Of a DNA stretch of 6,839 bases, positions 6,513 to 6,839 are shown piece by piece. Under the pieces are notes generated by a model, which saw only the letters and a list, made by a program, of their open reading frames with translations, had not been told where the DNA came from and did not search any database. Source of the stretch: Betaproteobacteria bacterium TMED156 (GTDB lineage: Bacteria > Pseudomonadota > Gammaproteobacteria > Burkholderiales > Burkholderiaceae_A). Position 1 is the first letter of the stretch; each line of letters opens with the position of its first letter. The translations under genes and the position numbers were made by a program. The stretch covers positions 1 through 6,839 of the forward strand of contig NHHF01000123.1 of assembly GCA_002171155.1 (NCBI GenBank). The letters run 5' to 3'.

Positions 6513-6546
6513 ATTAAAATTTTAACGCAGCTTCAATGTTTTTTTT

Positions 6547-6553
6547 AAAGGAA
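6547..6553 (+). promoter_or_regulatory. Ribosome binding site of ffh
   Basis: AAAGGAA lies eight bases upstream of the ATG at 6562-6564, directly after a T-run, and supports that start for ffh. Confidence 0.6.
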
Positions 6554-6561
6554 TATTAGTA

Positions 6562-6839
6562 ATGTTTGAATCTCTATCACAAAAAATGACAAGTATTGTC
6601 AAACATATCAAGGGTGAAGCCAGAATAACTGAAAAAAACACTCTTGAAATAGCAAGGGAAATTAGGCTTGCCCTTTTAGAAGCAGATGTTGCCCTCCCAG
6701 TAGTAAAAGATTTAATAAATCAAATAAAAGTTAAATCGTTAGGAGCAGAAGTTTTGGATAGTCTAACTCCTGGCCAAACGTTGGTAGGGATAGTTAAAGA
6801 TGAACTAATAAAAATTATGGGTGACGAAGAAAAAATATC
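6562..6839 (+). CDS. ffh: Signal recognition particle protein Ffh (SRP54), N-terminal part
   Basis: The frame opens with ATG at 6562-6564 and runs through the right edge with 92 complete codons, so the gene is cut by the window. The sequence MFESLSQKMTSIVKHIKG and the following stretch match the helical N domain of Ffh. Hallmarks are RITEKN at 21-26, the ALLEADV motif at 37-43 (ALLEADVALPVV), and SLTPGQ at 67-72. Ffh with 4.5S RNA binds signal sequences of nascent membrane proteins and delivers ribosomes to FtsY. The GTPase G domain, starting in E. coli near residue 100, and the Met-rich M domain lie beyond the edge. FtsY shares the NG fold, but its N-terminal acidic A domain is absent and the first residues match Ffh. 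It is divergent from the ccsA-like gene, the same neighbourhood as ypjD-ffh in E. coli. Confidence 0.95.
   Translation, partial: MFESLSQKMTSIVKHIKGEARITEKNTLEIAREIRLALLEADVALPVVKDLINQIKVKSLGAEVLDSLTPGQTLVGIVKDELIKIMGDEEKI

Overview
The window reads as a piece of an AT-rich (about one third G+C by eye) betaproteobacterial chromosome. Six genes are read on the minus strand and the start of one on the plus strand. The betaproteobacterial assignment rests on protein features recalled from family knowledge, not on a search. NrdA is about 970 residues with two N-terminal ATP-cone regions and a CEACQ tail. NrdB begins MLTWE and ends GGALSWD. A lysine/alanine/proline histone H1-like gene follows nrdB, and the order ffh / ccsA / PP0621-like / ampD / nrdA / nrdB resembles Burkholderiales and relatives. 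The low G+C suggests a streamlined or host-associated lineage, but I cannot name the genus.

Layout from the right edge to the left. At 6562-6839 (+) is the start of ffh, the SRP54 GTPase. Diverging from it at 5709-6512 (-) is an eight-helix CcsA/YpjD-type membrane protein. At 5474-5697 (-) is a small PP0621-like gene (one membrane helix plus a short Cys/His domain). It is interrupted twice: a frameshift in an A6 run, and an in-frame TGA exactly where the second Cys of a CxxC pair is expected. Three bases after its stop, ampD (4877-5470, -) begins at a TTG codon. A 176-bp gap follows, with a perfect inverted repeat and two tandem NrdR-box-like sites. Then come nrdA (1791-4700, -), a 119-bp gap and nrdB (514-1671, -). 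Finally a histone H1-like gene (1-370, -) runs off the left edge inside its 18/36-bp repeat array.

Functionally, nrdA and nrdB encode both subunits of an aerobic class Ia ribonucleotide reductase with all expected radical-transfer and metal-ligand residues, probably under NrdR control. AmpD recycles cell-wall anhydromuropeptides, Ffh targets membrane proteins, and the H1-like protein is expected to bind DNA. Most of the window is conserved housekeeping sequence. I found no evidence of a new multi-gene system, phage, CRISPR array, insertion sequence or RNA gene. The item most worth a second look is the split PP0621-like gene with TGA at a conserved cysteine position.
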